This document shows positions 27,332 to 36,395 of a stretch of 64,000 nucleotides of DNA, one piece after another. The number at the start of each line of letters is the position of its first letter. The first letter of the stretch is position 1. The stretch spans positions 24,001-88,000 of the forward strand of contig NZ_LOQF01000006.1 in assembly GCF_001517935.1 (NCBI RefSeq), read 5' to 3'. The notes beneath the pieces are model-generated. The model did no database searches. It was not told where the DNA came from and saw only the letters and a program-made list of their open reading frames with translations. This stretch comes from Sneathia sanguinegens. Lineage in GTDB: Bacteria; Fusobacteriota; Fusobacteriia; Fusobacteriales; Leptotrichiaceae. Position numbers and translations under genes: made by a program.

Positions 27332-29698
27332 CTATAATAGCTTCTTATATTTTCTTACATAAAAGATTTTAAATATGGTTATTAAAATCATATATGATAA
27401 AACAATTACTGCCAAGAAAATATAGTAAATAAGTGGTAATGTTGTAAATCCTATTAGATTTCCTAAAGGACTTATAGTTAATAAACTTAGTAATATTAAC
27501 CCACTTATAGTTGTAAACATTGCTAATTTTGATGGCTTACTTTGAATAAATGGTATTTTTTCTGTTCTTAAAAGATGAAGTATTAAAACTTGAGTCCATA
27601 ATGTTTCTAAAAACCACCCTGTTTGACAAATACTTACAATTTGTTTATAATCAGATCCTGCCACACTTGGTGCTAATATTTTGTATAAGAAGAAAAAAGT
27701 TATTATATCAAATATCAAACTTAAAGGCCCAAAATATATCATAAATCTTTCTAAAGTTTTACCTGACCATTCTAGTGGTCTTTTTATTAGTTCTTTATCT
27801 ACATTATCCCAAGGTAAAATTAAACATAAAATATCATATAATGTATTAACTAAAAGAATTTGTACAGAAGTTATAGGATAAAATGGTAAAAATATACTAG
27901 CACAAACTATAGCACAAATATTTCCAAAATTAGATGATGCTGTTATCTTAATATATTTAACCATATTTACAAAGGCTTTTCTTCCTTCTATTATGCTATC
28001 TTCTAATATATTTAAATCTTTTTTTAATAAAACAATATCAGCACTATCTTTTAGAGCAGTTACTGCATTATCAACAGATATACTTACATTTGCCTTCAAT
28101 TGAGCTGGTAAATCATTCATACCATCTCCTAAAAATCCTACAAAATGTCCATTTTTTTGTAAAATTTCTACTATTTTTGCCTTATGTTTAGGACTTAATT
28201 CTACAAAAATATTAGTGGCTTCTATTGTAGTATATACATCATCACCCTCTAACTTATCTATCTGTTCGCCGGTTAGTACCTTATTACATTTTATACCTAT
28301 TCTTTTACAGACTGCTAAAGTTGTTCCCTTATTATCACCAGTTAATATTCTAATATCTATATTTAAATTATTTAATTTTGATATAGAGCTAATAGCACTG
28401 CTCTTTGGTGCATCAAAGAAAGAAATATATCCTAATAATATGTAATCATCATTATCATCTATATATGATTTTTTAGTTTTTTTATAGCAAATCGCTAGAA
28501 CTTTCATTCCTTCTTCAGTCATTTCATCTACTATACTTTTTACACTTTCTTGCTTATTATCTTCAATTTTAATTACTTTTCCTCTATATTCTATATATGA
28601 GCATTTTTTTAATATTTCCTTATATGCTCCCTTTAGTATTATTAAATCATTTACCTGAACACTAGCATATTTTTTTTCATTATTAAAGGGTATTTCATCA
28701 ATTTTATTATACTCATTAACTAAATTTTTAAAATATTCATTTTCATAATTTAAAATTGCCCTATCCAAATGATTTTTTGCACCTGTATGATAATAGCTAT
28801 TTATATATGCAAAATCTAGTACTTTTTGTGATTCATTACCTAAAACATCTAAGTAATACTCTAGTATAACTTCATCTTTTGTTAAAGTCCCAGTTTTATC
28901 TACACACAATACATCTACACTCCCTAGAGCCTGCATTGCATTTATATTTTTAACTATAGTTTTTTTCTTATACAAGCTACTACTTGCCTTCGCTAAACAT
29001 GCAGATATTACCATAGGAAGTAATTCTGGTGTTAGTCCTATAGCTACCGATAAAGAAAATACAAATGCTTTTAGCCAAAGTCCCTTAGTTATACCTAAAA
29101 TAAGGAATACAATGGGAAGTAATATTGCCATAAATTTTACTAATACTATAGAAATTGATTTTGCACCCTCATCGAAGCGTCTTTTTTTCACAACATTATT
29201 AATAGCTAAATTACCATATACTGTAGATTTTCCTAAGGCTATAACCTCTCCTAGTGCCTTACCTCCAACTACATTAGTCCCAAAAAAAGCCAAGGCCGTA
29301 GCCTTTTTTTCTACTATTCCACTTTCACCAGTTATAACGGACTGAGACACAAAAAAGTCTGATGTCTTCAATAATTTTACATCAGCAGGTATTCTTTCTC
29401 CTGCTTCTAATAGGATTTTATCACCCAATTTTAATTGGTCTGAACTTATTTCTATAATTTTATCATCTTTTAATATTTTAACCTTTGTATTAACTAATTT
29501 TAATAATTTATCTACTATTATTTTTGCCCTTATTTCTTGAGTAAAATGTATTAACCCGCTTAATAATATTACTAAGAATAAGAAAATTTTTTGTGTTAAT
29601 GATGAAAGTAGAGCCAAACAAAAAAGTATAGTTGAAAATGGAGTTACAAAAGATCTGAAAATATATGATGAAAGCCTTTTATTTACATTTTTTTTCAT
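27332..29698 (-). CDS. Second P3B-type (MgtA-like) ATPase, short N-terminus
   Basis: 788 aa paralogue of the mgtA product, with TGESGIVEK, DKTGTLT, ILTGDNKGTTLA and GDGMNDLPAQLKANVSISVD. About 110 residues shorter, mainly at the N-terminus and in the actuator region. Shared phrases (ASSNFGN, LPWDNVDKEL, GWFLETLWTQ) confirm common descent. The Asn-Asp-Leu-Pro form of the hinge motif replaces the usual NDAAA. It may carry Mg2+ or another divalent ion; specificity is not provable. Follows folA by two bases. Confidence 0.9.
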   Translation of the reverse strand: MKKNVNKRLSSYIFRSFVTPFSTILFCLALLSSLTQKIFLFLVILLSGLIHFTQEIRAKIIVDKLLKLVNTKVKILKDDKIIEISSDQLKLGDKILLEAGERIPADVKLLKTSDFFVSQSVITGESGIVEKKATALAFFGTNVVGGKALGEVIALGKSTVYGNLAINNVVKKRRFDEGAKSISIVLVKFMAILLPIVFLILGITKGLWLKAFVFSLSVAIGLTPELLPMVISACLAKASSSLYKKKTIVKNINAMQALGSVDVLCVDKTGTLTKDEVILEYYLDVLGNESQKVLDFAYINSYYHTGAKNHLDRAILNYENEYFKNLVNEYNKIDEIPFNNEKKYASVQVNDLIILKGAYKEILKKCSYIEYRGKVIKIEDNKQESVKSIVDEMTEEGMKVLAICYKKTKKSYIDDNDDYILLGYISFFDAPKSSAISSISKLNNLNIDIRILTGDNKGTTLAVCKRIGIKCNKVLTGEQIDKLEGDDVYTTIEATNIFVELSPKHKAKIVEILQKNGHFVGFLGDGMNDLPAQLKANVSISVDNAVTALKDSADIVLLKKDLNILEDSIIEGRKAFVNMVKYIKITASSNFGNICAIVCASIFLPFYPITSVQILLVNTLYDILCLILPWDNVDKELIKRPLEWSGKTLERFMIYFGPLSLIFDIITFFFLYKILAPSVAGSDYKQIVSICQTGWFLETLWTQVLILHLLRTEKIPFIQSKPSKLAMFTTISGLILLSLLTISPLGNLIGFTTLPLIYYIFLAVIVLSYMILITIFKIFYVRKYKKLL

Positions 29699-29700
29699 AA

Positions 29701-30153
29701 TTACTCCATTTTTTCATATACTCTATATTCAAAGCCTTCTTTAGCTTCACTATACTTTAATTTAAAACTTTTTTCAAAAGCTGGAAAAAAAGTATCTGCA
29801 TCTTTAAATTCTTTATCAATATAACTTATATGTAACTCAGTTACATATTTAAGAGTTTGTTCATAAATACTTTGACCTCCAATAATATATGCATCATTAT
29901 TTTCCTTCAAGCATTTTTCTAAATTATTATATACTTCTACACCATCAATATTTAAAACCTTATCACAAAGTACAATATTTTTTCTATTTGGTAAAGGTCT
30001 TCCTATACTTAAATAGGTATTATATCCCATAATAACCGTTGAATTTTTTGTTAAATTTTTAAAATGTTTTAAATCTTCCGGCAAATGCCATAGTAGTTTA
30101 TTATCTTTTCCTATTTCTCTATTTTTACCTATTGCCACTATTATTTTAAGCAT
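29701..30153 (-). CDS. folA: Dihydrofolate reductase
   Basis: 150 aa. Type I DHFR: IVAIGKNREIGKDNKLLWHLPEDLKHF (substrate-binding Glu in LPED), VIMGYNTYLSIGRPLPNRKNIVL, and NDAYIIGGQSIYEQ for NADPH binding. It reduces dihydrofolate to tetrahydrofolate. Overlaps the upstream CHR gene by eight bases. No thyA is seen nearby. Confidence 0.95.
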   Translation of the reverse strand: MLKIIVAIGKNREIGKDNKLLWHLPEDLKHFKNLTKNSTVIMGYNTYLSIGRPLPNRKNIVLCDKVLNIDGVEVYNNLEKCLKENNDAYIIGGQSIYEQTLKYVTELHISYIDKEFKDADTFFPAFEKSFKLKYSEAKEGFEYRVYEKME

Positions 30154-30679
30154 GTATCAACACTCCTAAAAATCCTATAATTCCTGAAACTATTATTAAT
30201 TTTATTAAATCTACACCCTTATAATACAAAATCAACCCTAGTGTAAATACTCCTATACTAATATAATTCACATTAGCCATAACAACTGATTTTACAAGAT
30301 CTATACTTGTTACTGCAATCAAAGCAACTATTGTTATAGATATACCATTTAGCATATATTTTATATATTTATTATCTGTACCTATCAATTTTAAAAATAT
30401 AGTTAATATTATTATTTGTGGTGTTACAACACCTAAAGTTGCTATGATAGCTCCTGGTAATTTTGCTATGGTAATACCTACAAAGGTTGCTGAATTAATA
30501 GCTATAGGTCCTGGTGTCATTTGTGAAATTGATACTATATCTAGCATTGTTTTTGCATTTATCCATGCATATTTATCTACTATAAATTCTTGTATTAATG
30601 GAAGAGCTGCATAACCACCTCCGAAAGCAAATAAGCCTATTTCAAAAAAAACAAAATATAGTTGTAGATATATTAACAT
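30146..30679 (-). CDS. CHR-family transporter, half-size protein B
   Basis: 177 aa, about six membrane spans. FGGGYAALP (18-27 region) and TPGPIAINSATFVG are the paired CHR motifs. Half-size CHR proteins are encoded as adjacent pairs that work together, as here with the gene upstream (7-base overlap). Family members export chromate in some bacteria; in an anaerobic host-associated organism the substrate is likely another anion. Confidence 0.85.
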   Translation of the reverse strand: MLIYLQLYFVFFEIGLFAFGGGYAALPLIQEFIVDKYAWINAKTMLDIVSISQMTPGPIAINSATFVGITIAKLPGAIIATLGVVTPQIIILTIFLKLIGTDNKYIKYMLNGISITIVALIAVTSIDLVKSVVMANVNYISIGVFTLGLILYYKGVDLIKLIIVSGIIGFLGVLIHA

Positions 30680-31224
30680 CTTCTAATCCCTTCTATTAAA
30701 CCAATTACTGCTGATATTATCAGAAGTATTGCTAATTTAATCTTAAAAAAATAGCTTGCTATAAACATTATTATCAAAAGTGGTATAAATTTATATTCTA
30801 TTTTTTTTATCATTTTTATTACTGTAATTACAAGTATAGCACTAACCATAGCACCTACTGCCTGAAGTATAGCTTTAATATATATGTTAGTTATGAAGCT
30901 ATGATAGGCTATAGAAATCACAGAAATAATTACAAGGCAAGGTAAAACAGAAGCTAATACTGCTATAATACCTCCTAATATGCCTCTTAATTTATATCCT
31001 ACTAAATATGAAGTAGATATGGCTAAGGCTCCTGGAACACTAGCTGATAAAGATACACAACTCATCATATCTTCTTCACTCATTACTTTTAAATTTTCTA
31101 CAAATTCTTGTTTTATAATTGGAACTATGGTGTAACCTCCACCAAAGGTAAAGGTATTTATCTTAAGTAGGCTTATAAATATCTTCCCTAATGAAATCTT
31201 ATTGACCTGTGTTAATTTTTTCAA
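30673..31224 (-). CDS. CHR-family transporter, half-size protein A
   Basis: 183 aa with FGGGYTIVPIIKQEFV and VPGALAISTSYLVGYK, the CHR motifs, and about six membrane spans. Partner of the following gene. No ATG fits: the start is TTG at 31224, five bases after AGGAGA and inside the end of rmuC, so translation is coupled to rmuC. Confidence 0.82.
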   Translation of the reverse strand: MKKLTQVNKISLGKIFISLLKINTFTFGGGYTIVPIIKQEFVENLKVMSEEDMMSCVSLSASVPGALAISTSYLVGYKLRGILGGIIAVLASVLPCLVIISVISIAYHSFITNIYIKAILQAVGAMVSAILVITVIKMIKKIEYKFIPLLIIMFIASYFFKIKLAILLIISAVIGLIEGIRRC

Positions 31225-32527
31225 ATTTATCTCCTATTTTTTTACTTGTTATACTTATTTCCTTTATATCTTTTTCAATTTTTGAAAAATCTTTTAATAA
31301 TTCATCCCAACGCTTCTTATATCTTTCAAAATCTGGTGCTAATTTTTTTAAATCTTGGTATAAATTTTCTGCATTTTCACTTTTTTCTATATGTATCACC
31401 GACAATTGTATAGTTGTTGCTATAGCCATAAGTGTTGTTGGTCCTGCTATCCATACCTTATTATCATATGATAAATTTATTATTTCTGGACAACTTGACA
31501 AAATGTATATATATACTGCCTCTGAAGGTATAAACATAATTGCTTGTTTCAAACCTTGAGTAACAACATATTTTATAGATATATCTTTTATATGTTTTTT
31601 CACATCATCTATAAAATCTTTTTTTGCATCTTGACCTTCTTGTATACGATTAAAATTTTCTAATGGAAATTTTGAATCTATAGGTAGTAAACCTAAGGGT
31701 TCTTTAGAAAAGATAATTGCATCTACTATCTTTTTTTCTTTCATTTCATATTGCAAATCATACAATTTTCCTTTTTCACCAAAGATATTAAATAAAATTT
31801 GTGAAAGCTGTACTTCTCCAAAATTACCTCTTAATTTTTTATCTGTTAAGACTCTTTGTAAGTCTAGTATATTTTGTGATAACTTATCTATATTTTTTTG
31901 TGCTTCATCAATTTTAGATAAACGTTCCAAAACTGAAGCAAAGGTTTCATTTGATTTTTTAAAGCCTTCTTTCAAACTTTCTTCTAATTTTAAACTAACT
32001 ATTTCTTTAAAATTATTTATACTATCCTTAGTATTTTTATCTAATTTGTTGCTTTGTTCTAATTTATCTTCAACTTTTTTTAGAAGCAAATCAATATTTT
32101 TATAAATTTCATTTTTTATTTCTTCCTTAAAAGTTACTATATTTTTTGAATTAATATCCATTTTTTCTATATTTTTACTTATTAATTCATCAATATTTTT
32201 ATGCATAGCTTCTTTAAAATTAGACATATTCTTCACTATATCAAGCCCTATAGTATTTGAATCTTTTAATTTTTCTTCTAATTTTTTTGTTAAATTATCC
32301 ATATTATTATCTATAGTTTCTCTCGCATTGTCCTTGAATATATTAAGCTCTTCCATAATCTCTTTTTTATTATCAAAAAGATTTTTAATTAGACCTTCCT
32401 TCATTTCATTATTTTTATCTACTATTTTTTCAGTTATTTCATATTTTAAGTTTTTATTTCTACTAAGATATATTAAATATGCTAAAAGAATAATTATTAT
32501 TCCAAGCATAAGACTAATTATTAACAT
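31199..32527 (-). CDS. rmuC: DNA recombination protein RmuC
   Basis: 442 aa. One N-terminal membrane segment (IISLMLGIIIILLAYLIYL), a long coiled coil (~30-215) and the RmuC domain: LRGNFGEVQLSQILF, PIDSKFPLENFNR, AIMFIPSEAVYIYI and VWIAGPTTLMAIATTIQ. This is a predicted PD-(D/E)XK-like nuclease domain; RmuC limits recombination at inverted repeats and has anti-phage and anti-RNP roles in other bacteria. Starts inside the yihY-like gene's 3' end. Confidence 0.93.
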   Translation of the reverse strand: MLIISLMLGIIIILLAYLIYLSRNKNLKYEITEKIVDKNNEMKEGLIKNLFDNKKEIMEELNIFKDNARETIDNNMDNLTKKLEEKLKDSNTIGLDIVKNMSNFKEAMHKNIDELISKNIEKMDINSKNIVTFKEEIKNEIYKNIDLLLKKVEDKLEQSNKLDKNTKDSINNFKEIVSLKLEESLKEGFKKSNETFASVLERLSKIDEAQKNIDKLSQNILDLQRVLTDKKLRGNFGEVQLSQILFNIFGEKGKLYDLQYEMKEKKIVDAIIFSKEPLGLLPIDSKFPLENFNRIQEGQDAKKDFIDDVKKHIKDISIKYVVTQGLKQAIMFIPSEAVYIYILSSCPEIINLSYDNKVWIAGPTTLMAIATTIQLSVIHIEKSENAENLYQDLKKLAPDFERYKKRWDELLKDFSKIEKDIKEISITSKKIGDKFEKINTGQ

Positions 32528-33686
32528 CTTTCTCCTTCCATATATCTTTTATTAAGGTATCAATTGGATATTTATGATAAAGTTGGATATTTGTAAGAGT
32601 TTTAGAATCTTTTTTTTCAAATTTTTCTAACACATCTTTTATACATATATTTTCAGGATTAATATTTACCTGATAATATATTGTTCTTTTTTCTAATTTT
32701 ACTAAATAGCCCATACTTTCTAAGCAATTAAGTGTTTGTAAAATTAATTGCATATTTATATCTAACTTTTTACTTATTTCTTTAACAGAATAAGGATTCT
32801 TATTTTCAAAAAATCTATTAACTATCAAAGCATATACTTGGATACAAAGACTTTTTTTGCTTAATATATTTATCTTATTTTCAAAACTGAAAGAATCACT
32901 ATCTAAAATATATGTCAACTGTACACCTGTTAAAATTATTATCCACAAATATCTAACCCAAACTAGAAATAAGGGAACAAAAGCTAAACTTCCATATATT
33001 GCATTATACTTTGATATACTTTTTTGTATAAAACTATAGAAATTATTTATGAATAATAAAGTAAGTATCACAATAGCTGCAGAAATAAAGGCATTTTTTA
33101 TGCTAACATAGGTATTTGGTACTGCATAATAAATAAAGGTAAGGATAAGAACCATAAATAAAATTTTTAATATGTTCATTATAACTATAGTTAATCTTCC
33201 AACATAACTAATAGACGATAATAATTCTAATATTTTATCATTTGTTCCTATGATTAGTAATAGAAATATTGGAATAACAAAAATTATTGCTATATAATTT
33301 ATAATCCTTCTTGATAAATTTCTATTTGTCTTTACTTGCCAAATCATATTTATTGATTGTTCTAGTATCATAAGAAGATTTATAACAGACCAAATTATAA
33401 CAACCAATCCAACTACAGACAAAATATTAGAATTAAGAGATTTTATCAACCTCTGAGCAACTAGAAAAATATAATTCAATTGAACTTCTGAACTCGGTAT
33501 ATATTCTCTAATTTTTCCTATTAATATTACATCAAGACCAAAACCCTTTGATAAACCTAATATAATAGCCATCAAGGGGAAAATTGATAAAAAAGAGACA
33601 TAGGTCAGATTAGTAGCTAAATCACCTATTCTAGTACTTATAAAATTCCTAGCCAAACTTTTTAAAATCTTTTTTAATTTATTCAT
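32514..33686 (-). CDS. YihY/BrkB-family membrane protein with C-terminal winged helix
   Basis: 390 aa. Six membrane spans with family signatures NLTYVSFLSIFPLMA near the N-terminus, WSVINLLMILEQSINMIW and GSLAFVPLFLVWVRYLWIIILTGVQLTYI. After residue ~290 there is a soluble domain resembling a winged helix (KEISKKLDINMQLILQTLNCLESMGYLV). The old name RNase BN is wrong for this family; function is unclear, possibly export or lipid transport. Confidence 0.85.
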   Translation of the reverse strand: MNKLKKILKSLARNFISTRIGDLATNLTYVSFLSIFPLMAIILGLSKGFGLDVILIGKIREYIPSSEVQLNYIFLVAQRLIKSLNSNILSVVGLVVIIWSVINLLMILEQSINMIWQVKTNRNLSRRIINYIAIIFVIPIFLLLIIGTNDKILELLSSISYVGRLTIVIMNILKILFMVLILTFIYYAVPNTYVSIKNAFISAAIVILTLLFINNFYSFIQKSISKYNAIYGSLAFVPLFLVWVRYLWIIILTGVQLTYILDSDSFSFENKINILSKKSLCIQVYALIVNRFFENKNPYSVKEISKKLDINMQLILQTLNCLESMGYLVKLEKRTIYYQVNINPENICIKDVLEKFEKKDSKTLTNIQLYHKYPIDTLIKDIWKEKDVNN

Positions 33687-34872
33687 TTTTTATTATAACC
33701 ATTTCCTTTTCGTTATAAATTTCTTCCATTATTTCAGAATAGTTCGGTATCTTTTCTTCTTCTTTTATTACATCTTCTAATTTAGGCTTAGTTACTGGAT
33801 GCTTTGGTGCAAACATACTGCATGAATCTTCATAAGGTTCTATTGATTTTTCATAGGTACCTATTTCCCTAGCCATATCCATAATTTCAATTTTATCTTT
33901 TCCTATTAGAGGTCTAAATACTGGTAAATTTACACTACTATTTGTACAAGTTAAACCTTGAACTGTTTGTGAAGCGACTTGACCCAAACTTTCTCCTGTA
34001 ACAAGAGCTAAATATTCTTCATCTTTTGCTAGACGTTCAGCTAATTTCATCATACATCTTCTTGTTAGTATAGTCGTATAATCAACATTAGTATATTTTT
34101 TTATTGCTTCTTGCATTTTCAATATATTAATTTTAAAAAGAGCACTAGCTCCATTATATGCAGTCAATATTTTAACTAATTCTTCAATTTTATCTAAAGC
34201 TTTTTGTGAAGTAAAGGGAAAACTATGAAAAGTAACATAGGCTAATTTAAGTCCTCTTTTTTCCATTAAAAATGATGCAACTGGACTATCTATTCCTCCT
34301 GATATTAAACTTAAGCCTTTTCCAGCACTTGCTAGTGGCATACCTCCATAAGATTTTCTTTTTTCAGTATAAATATATGTATTTTTTCTAATATCTATAT
34401 AAATAAGTGCATCTGGTTCCTTCATTTTGACATCTGTAAATTTTGAATTAATCAAAACATAGGCTCCAACTTCTTTTGCAAAGTCTAAAGAATTAATTTC
34501 AAATTGCTTATTTGCCCTATTAACCTCTATTTTGAAATTTCTTGCACCTTTTTCATAAAGTTCATTAGCAAAAATTAAAACTTGCTTCATTATTTCTTCA
34601 GCATCTGTTTCAACTTTTTTACAAAGAAATATACTATTTATTCCAAAAATATTTTTTATAGCCTTTAATACTTCTTCTGCATGATTTTCTTCAAATTTTA
34701 TAAAAACCTTTGACATATCGTTAAGTAATTCTGTTTTAAAATTTAAAGTAGCTAGCTTATTTTTCAATCTTTTCTTTATATTTCTTTCAAATGTTCCTCT
34801 ATTTTTACCTTTTAATACCAATTCTCCATAGCCTAAACCTAAGCTATCAATCTTCGTAATATCTATGTTCAT
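33679..34872 (-). CDS. thiI: tRNA 4-thiouridine synthase ThiI
   Basis: 397 aa. N-terminal ferredoxin-like and THUMP domains (GELVLKGKNRGTFERNIKKRL), then a PP-loop pyrophosphatase domain with LISGGIDSPVA and ILTRRCMMKLAERLA, ALVTGESLGQVASQT. The C-terminal rhodanese domain of the E. coli enzyme is absent, as in many Gram-positive and fusobacterial homologues. Makes s4U8 in tRNA; may also serve thiazole synthesis. No IscS gene adjacent. Confidence 0.93.
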   Translation of the reverse strand: MNIDITKIDSLGLGYGELVLKGKNRGTFERNIKKRLKNKLATLNFKTELLNDMSKVFIKFEENHAEEVLKAIKNIFGINSIFLCKKVETDAEEIMKQVLIFANELYEKGARNFKIEVNRANKQFEINSLDFAKEVGAYVLINSKFTDVKMKEPDALIYIDIRKNTYIYTEKRKSYGGMPLASAGKGLSLISGGIDSPVASFLMEKRGLKLAYVTFHSFPFTSQKALDKIEELVKILTAYNGASALFKINILKMQEAIKKYTNVDYTTILTRRCMMKLAERLAKDEEYLALVTGESLGQVASQTVQGLTCTNSSVNLPVFRPLIGKDKIEIMDMAREIGTYEKSIEPYEDSCSMFAPKHPVTKPKLEDVIKEEEKIPNYSEIMEEIYNEKEMVIIKNE

Positions 34873-35206
34873 CTTTTAACCTTTCTATAAATTCTTTTGT
34901 TAAATGTTTTTTATACTTTCTTTTCATTAATTTGATATATATATAGTCTACACAAGGCTTTTGCATAGCTATTATAGCTATAATTATAGCTATACCTAAC
35001 CCCAAGCTAACTGTTTCATAAGGTAATCTAATTAAAAAATGATACATAAGATATATAACAAAAACTAAAAATATCGTATATATCACAAGAGCTAATCTTA
35101 AGATTTTACTTCTGACTTTCCTTACTTTTTTTAAAGTATCTTCATCAATATATCTATGTTTTAATTCTTCTATTGAAACATAGTATTCTAATTCATACTC
35201 ATTCAT
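34847..35206 (-). CDS. Two-span membrane protein, unknown
   Basis: 119 aa. Charged N-terminal helix, two membrane segments (LALVIYTIFLVFVIYLMYHF and the Ile/Ala-rich one near 70-85), and a basic cytoplasmic tail (LMKRKYKKHL). No recognised domain. AGAAGGAG precedes the ATG; the gene overlaps the start of thiI by 26 bases and is first in this operon, with an extended -10 box at 35227-35232. Confidence 0.65.
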   Translation of the reverse strand: MNEYELEYYVSIEELKHRYIDEDTLKKVRKVRSKILRLALVIYTIFLVFVIYLMYHFLIRLPYETVSLGLGIAIIIAIIAMQKPCVDYIYIKLMKRKYKKHLTKEFIERLKDEHRYYED

Positions 35207-35226
35207 AATACCACTCCTTCTATTAG

Positions 35227-35232
35227 ATTATA
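35227..35232 (-). promoter_or_regulatory. Extended -10 promoter of the 35206-to-thiI operon
   Basis: Minus strand TGC-TATAAT directly after the UreI-like terminator; no good -35 hexamer is seen, as is usual for extended -10 promoters. Confidence 0.55.
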
Positions 35233-35247
35233 GCACAAATAAAAAAT

Positions 35248-35276
35248 AAATAGCTAGAGTATAAATCTAGCTATTT
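35248..35276 (-). terminator. Terminator after UreI-like gene
   Basis: Eleven-base-pair perfect stem AAATAGCTAGA/TCTAGCTATTT with 7-base loop, then ATTTTTTATT on the minus strand. Confidence 0.85.
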
Positions 35277-35288
35277 ATCAAATTATTT

Positions 35289-35795
35289 TTACCATTGCCA
35301 TAAACCTAATAAAATTAATAAACCTGGCAACCAACCTGTTAATATTCCTTCAATTAAAGCTACATATGAAGAAAATTTTCCTAAATTCTTTTTTAAACTA
35401 CATTCTACAAAGCCTAAGAACCAGAAAAATGCCCATGCTATCCATATTAAAAATGCATATAAATTAGCTCTGTCTAAATATGAAGCTATTAAAGCATTTA
35501 TACATACAAATAAACAAAAGTATCCAAAAGGTCTTAATTCCAATGAAAATATTGTATTTGCAAATAAAAAGAAATATGTTATTGCGAATAGAAAACCTAT
35601 TGCTGGTCCAAAGAATGATGTACTTTCTGCTCCTTTTGTGATTAATAATACCGCAGATACTACATTAAAGAAAAATATTATACAACCACAAATTAAATTC
35701 AAAACAGCTGTTGCTTTTTTATCAAAGCCTATTATTCCTGCCAAACCATTATTGATTAAAACTAATCCTACATAAATTAAAATCAATCCAAACAT
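35289..35795 (-). CDS. AmiS/UreI-family channel protein
   Basis: 168 aa, six membrane spans. It opens GLILIYVGLVLINNGLAGI and continues through SFFGPAIGFLFAITYFFLFAN, RPFGYFCLFVCINALIA, IWIAWAFFWFLGFVECSLKKNLGKFSSYVALIEGILTGWLP: a clear match to UreI/AmiS proteins. UreI of Helicobacter is an acid-gated urea channel. The present protein is shorter because the periplasmic loop with gating His residues is missing, so it resembles the non-gated AmiS type. No urease or amidase gene is in the window. Alone between two terminators, own extended -10. Confidence 0.9.
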   Translation of the reverse strand: MFGLILIYVGLVLINNGLAGIIGFDKKATAVLNLICGCIIFFFNVVSAVLLITKGAESTSFFGPAIGFLFAITYFFLFANTIFSLELRPFGYFCLFVCINALIASYLDRANLYAFLIWIAWAFFWFLGFVECSLKKNLGKFSSYVALIEGILTGWLPGLLILLGLWQW

Positions 35796-35831
35796 TGTGC
35801 CTCCTTTATTGTGAATATTATTTCATTTGGT

Positions 35832-35837
35832 ATTATA
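35832..35837 (-). promoter_or_regulatory. Extended -10 promoter of UreI-like gene
   Basis: Minus strand TGA-TATAAT, about 37 bases before the ATG, with AAGGAGG preceding the start codon. Confidence 0.55.
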
Positions 35838-35864
35838 TCATAAATATGTAGAATTATAAATTAA

Positions 35865-35886
35865 AAATGAGCATTTCTGCTCATTT
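35865..35886 (-). terminator. Terminator at end of plsY-to-EIIB operon
   Basis: Stem AAATGAGCA/TGCTCATTT (9 bp, loop 4), followed by TTTAATT on the minus strand. The 5' arm overlaps the stop codon of the EIIB gene. Confidence 0.82.
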
Positions 35887-36367
35887 ATTTTTTTAATTTT
35901 TTCATTTCTTCTGCTATAAATTGAACTTCAGGTCCCATTATAACTTGAACAGAACTTTTATCCACTACTATAGTATCTATTGCTCCTGCTTGTTTTAATA
36001 TTATTTTATTTACTTTTGATGAATCTTGTAATTCCATTCTAAGTCTAGTTATACAATTATCAATTGTAACTATATTTTCTTTTCCACCTAAACCTTCTAT
36101 AACTTGTTTTGCTACTTCTGCATAATTTTTCATTACTTCTTCATTTTCTTTTTCTTCTTCTGGTGAACTACTTACTAATCTATTTACAAAGAAATACTCA
36201 AGAATGAAATAAATTACTAATACAACTATGAAAACTACAACTCTATAAGTTGTATTTTCTATTTTTGTACCTATAAGGTACCCTATTGCCATTAATACTA
36301 TAGTATTAATTAATAATACACTTAAAATATTTGAAAATCCACATTTTTTCATAGGACACTTATTCAT
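35885..36367 (-). CDS. Membrane-tethered PTS EIIB-like protein (glucose family)
   Basis: 160 aa. Two membrane spans (about 14-32 and 40-60), a Glu/Ser-rich linker, then a GlcB-type EIIB domain: QVIEGLGGKENIVTIDNCITRLRMEL with the phospho-acceptor Cys, and AGAIDTIVVDKSSVQVIMGPEV. No EIIC or EIIA gene is near. It may complete an incomplete EIIC encoded elsewhere or be a regulatory phosphoprotein. Downstream of dnaN in the same direction. Confidence 0.85.
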   Translation of the reverse strand: MNKCPMKKCGFSNILSVLLINTIVLMAIGYLIGTKIENTTYRVVVFIVVLVIYFILEYFFVNRLVSSSPEEEKENEEVMKNYAEVAKQVIEGLGGKENIVTIDNCITRLRMELQDSSKVNKIILKQAGAIDTIVVDKSSVQVIMGPEVQFIAEEMKKLKK

Positions 36368-36395
36368 TATATACTCCTTTCACCTAATAATACCA

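Noticed and set aside
32939..32947. Perfect DnaA box TTATCCACA
   Set aside because: Single copy inside the yihY-like gene, no cluster, no AT-rich unwinding region or dnaA beside it. The dnaN gene nearby does not make an origin.
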